NCBI GenBank assembly: GCA_019233415.1
Contig: JAFAMK010000097.1
Span: forward strand, 1-9,198
Origin: Vulcanimicrobiota bacterium
GTDB lineage: Bacteria > Vulcanimicrobiota > Vulcanimicrobiia > Vulcanimicrobiales > Vulcanimicrobiaceae
Length of the DNA: 9,198 nt
Direction of reading: 5' to 3'
Part shown: piece after piece, positions 5,919 to 9,198 of the stretch
Numbering within the stretch: position 1 is the first letter of the stretch
Layout of the letters: each line of letters starts with the position of its first letter
Position numbers and translations under genes: made by a program
The notes under the pieces: model-generated
Databases searched by the model: none
What the model was told of the DNA's origin: nothing
The model's input: the letters and a program-made list of their open reading frames with translations, nothing else

Positions 5919-6036
5919 GTACGCGCACACTCCGCCGCAAGCGGGCGCCGGTCCGCGTAAAACCGCGCCGCGCGCGCGAATCCTAACCGCGCGCTCACCG
6001 CGCGTTCCAAACTGTTAGAGTCTGCGCAAAGACACG
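5919..6036. other. Spacer between mfd and the sulfotransferase-like gene, with GC hairpin
   Basis: A 118-bp non-coding stretch. A perfect 6-bp stem CGCGCG...CGCGCG with a 5-base loop lies at 5988-6004, about 33 bases after the mfd stop codon on the minus strand. No T-run follows it, so it is at best a weak or factor-assisted terminator. Two direct GTTAGAG copies (6014-6020 and 6036-6042) stand 22 bases apart, the second overlapping the mfd stop. No clear sigma-70 promoter is visible for the downstream gene. Confidence 0.35.
5930..5933 (-). promoter_or_regulatory. Ribosome binding site of the sulfotransferase-like gene
   Basis: GGAG on the minus strand, 11 bases before the ATG at 5918 and overlapping the alternative GTG at 5930. 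The overlap argues against the GTG being the start. The spacing is long, so confidence is moderate. Confidence 0.5.

Positions 6037-9198
<3,162 letters not shown>

Noticed and set aside
5988..6004. Intrinsic terminator of mfd
   Set aside because: The CGCGCG stem is short and no T-run follows on the minus strand. In this GC-rich, CG-rich sequence such stems arise by chance.

Overview
This window is ordinary, compact, GC-rich bacterial chromosome. GC appears to be in the high 60s percent, with strong G/C third-position bias, so most long open frames opposite real genes are shadows. It carries seven protein genes, most of them housekeeping, plus a family of short REP-like intergenic repeats. No tRNA, rRNA, CRISPR array, phage, IS element or transposase gene is visible. 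The PPIase is a lipoprotein with a recognisable lipobox, and Mfd, MazG and a CPA1 antiporter suggest a free-living bacterium. The phylum cannot be fixed from the sequence. The repeat family, the GC content and the orphan Kal-type hotdog enzyme would fit an uncultivated GC-rich soil lineage such as Eremiobacterota or Dormibacterota, but this is only a guess.

Layout, left to right. Positions 1-378 (+) hold the 3' end of a cobalamin-independent methionine synthase (MetE)-like gene, apparently broken by a one-base deletion near 104-109. Positions 382-456 hold three tandem copies of a 23-nt repeat at 26-nt spacing. The minus-strand run 3103 to 447 reads PPIase lipoprotein, then MazG pyrophosphohydrolase with a shortened tetrapyrrole-methylase domain, then a hotdog 3-aminobutyryl-CoA ammonia-lyase-like protein. 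A facing pair of the same repeats (832-890) lies between mazG and the hotdog gene. Positions 3104-3290 are a divergent intergenic region with one more repeat copy and a hairpin. The CPA1 Na+/H+ antiporter (3291-4877, +) converges on a P-loop sulfotransferase-like gene (5918-4881, -) with only 3 bp between their stop codons. A 118-bp spacer then separates this from mfd (9198 to 6037, -), whose N-terminus lies beyond the window.

Genes working together: PPIase and mazG are 27 bp apart and almost certainly co-transcribed, and the hotdog gene may be read through the repeat hairpin. An mfd - foldase/PPIase - mazG order is a recognisable gene neighbourhood in several bacterial groups. Here it is split by the sulfotransferase and the antiporter, which looks like an insertion or local rearrangement. 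I see no convincing new defence or biosynthetic system. The most worthwhile leads are the frameshifted MetE-like gene, the repeat arrangement (one copy supplies a gene's stop codon, another pair forms an intra-operon hairpin), and the half-deleted methylase domain of MazG.
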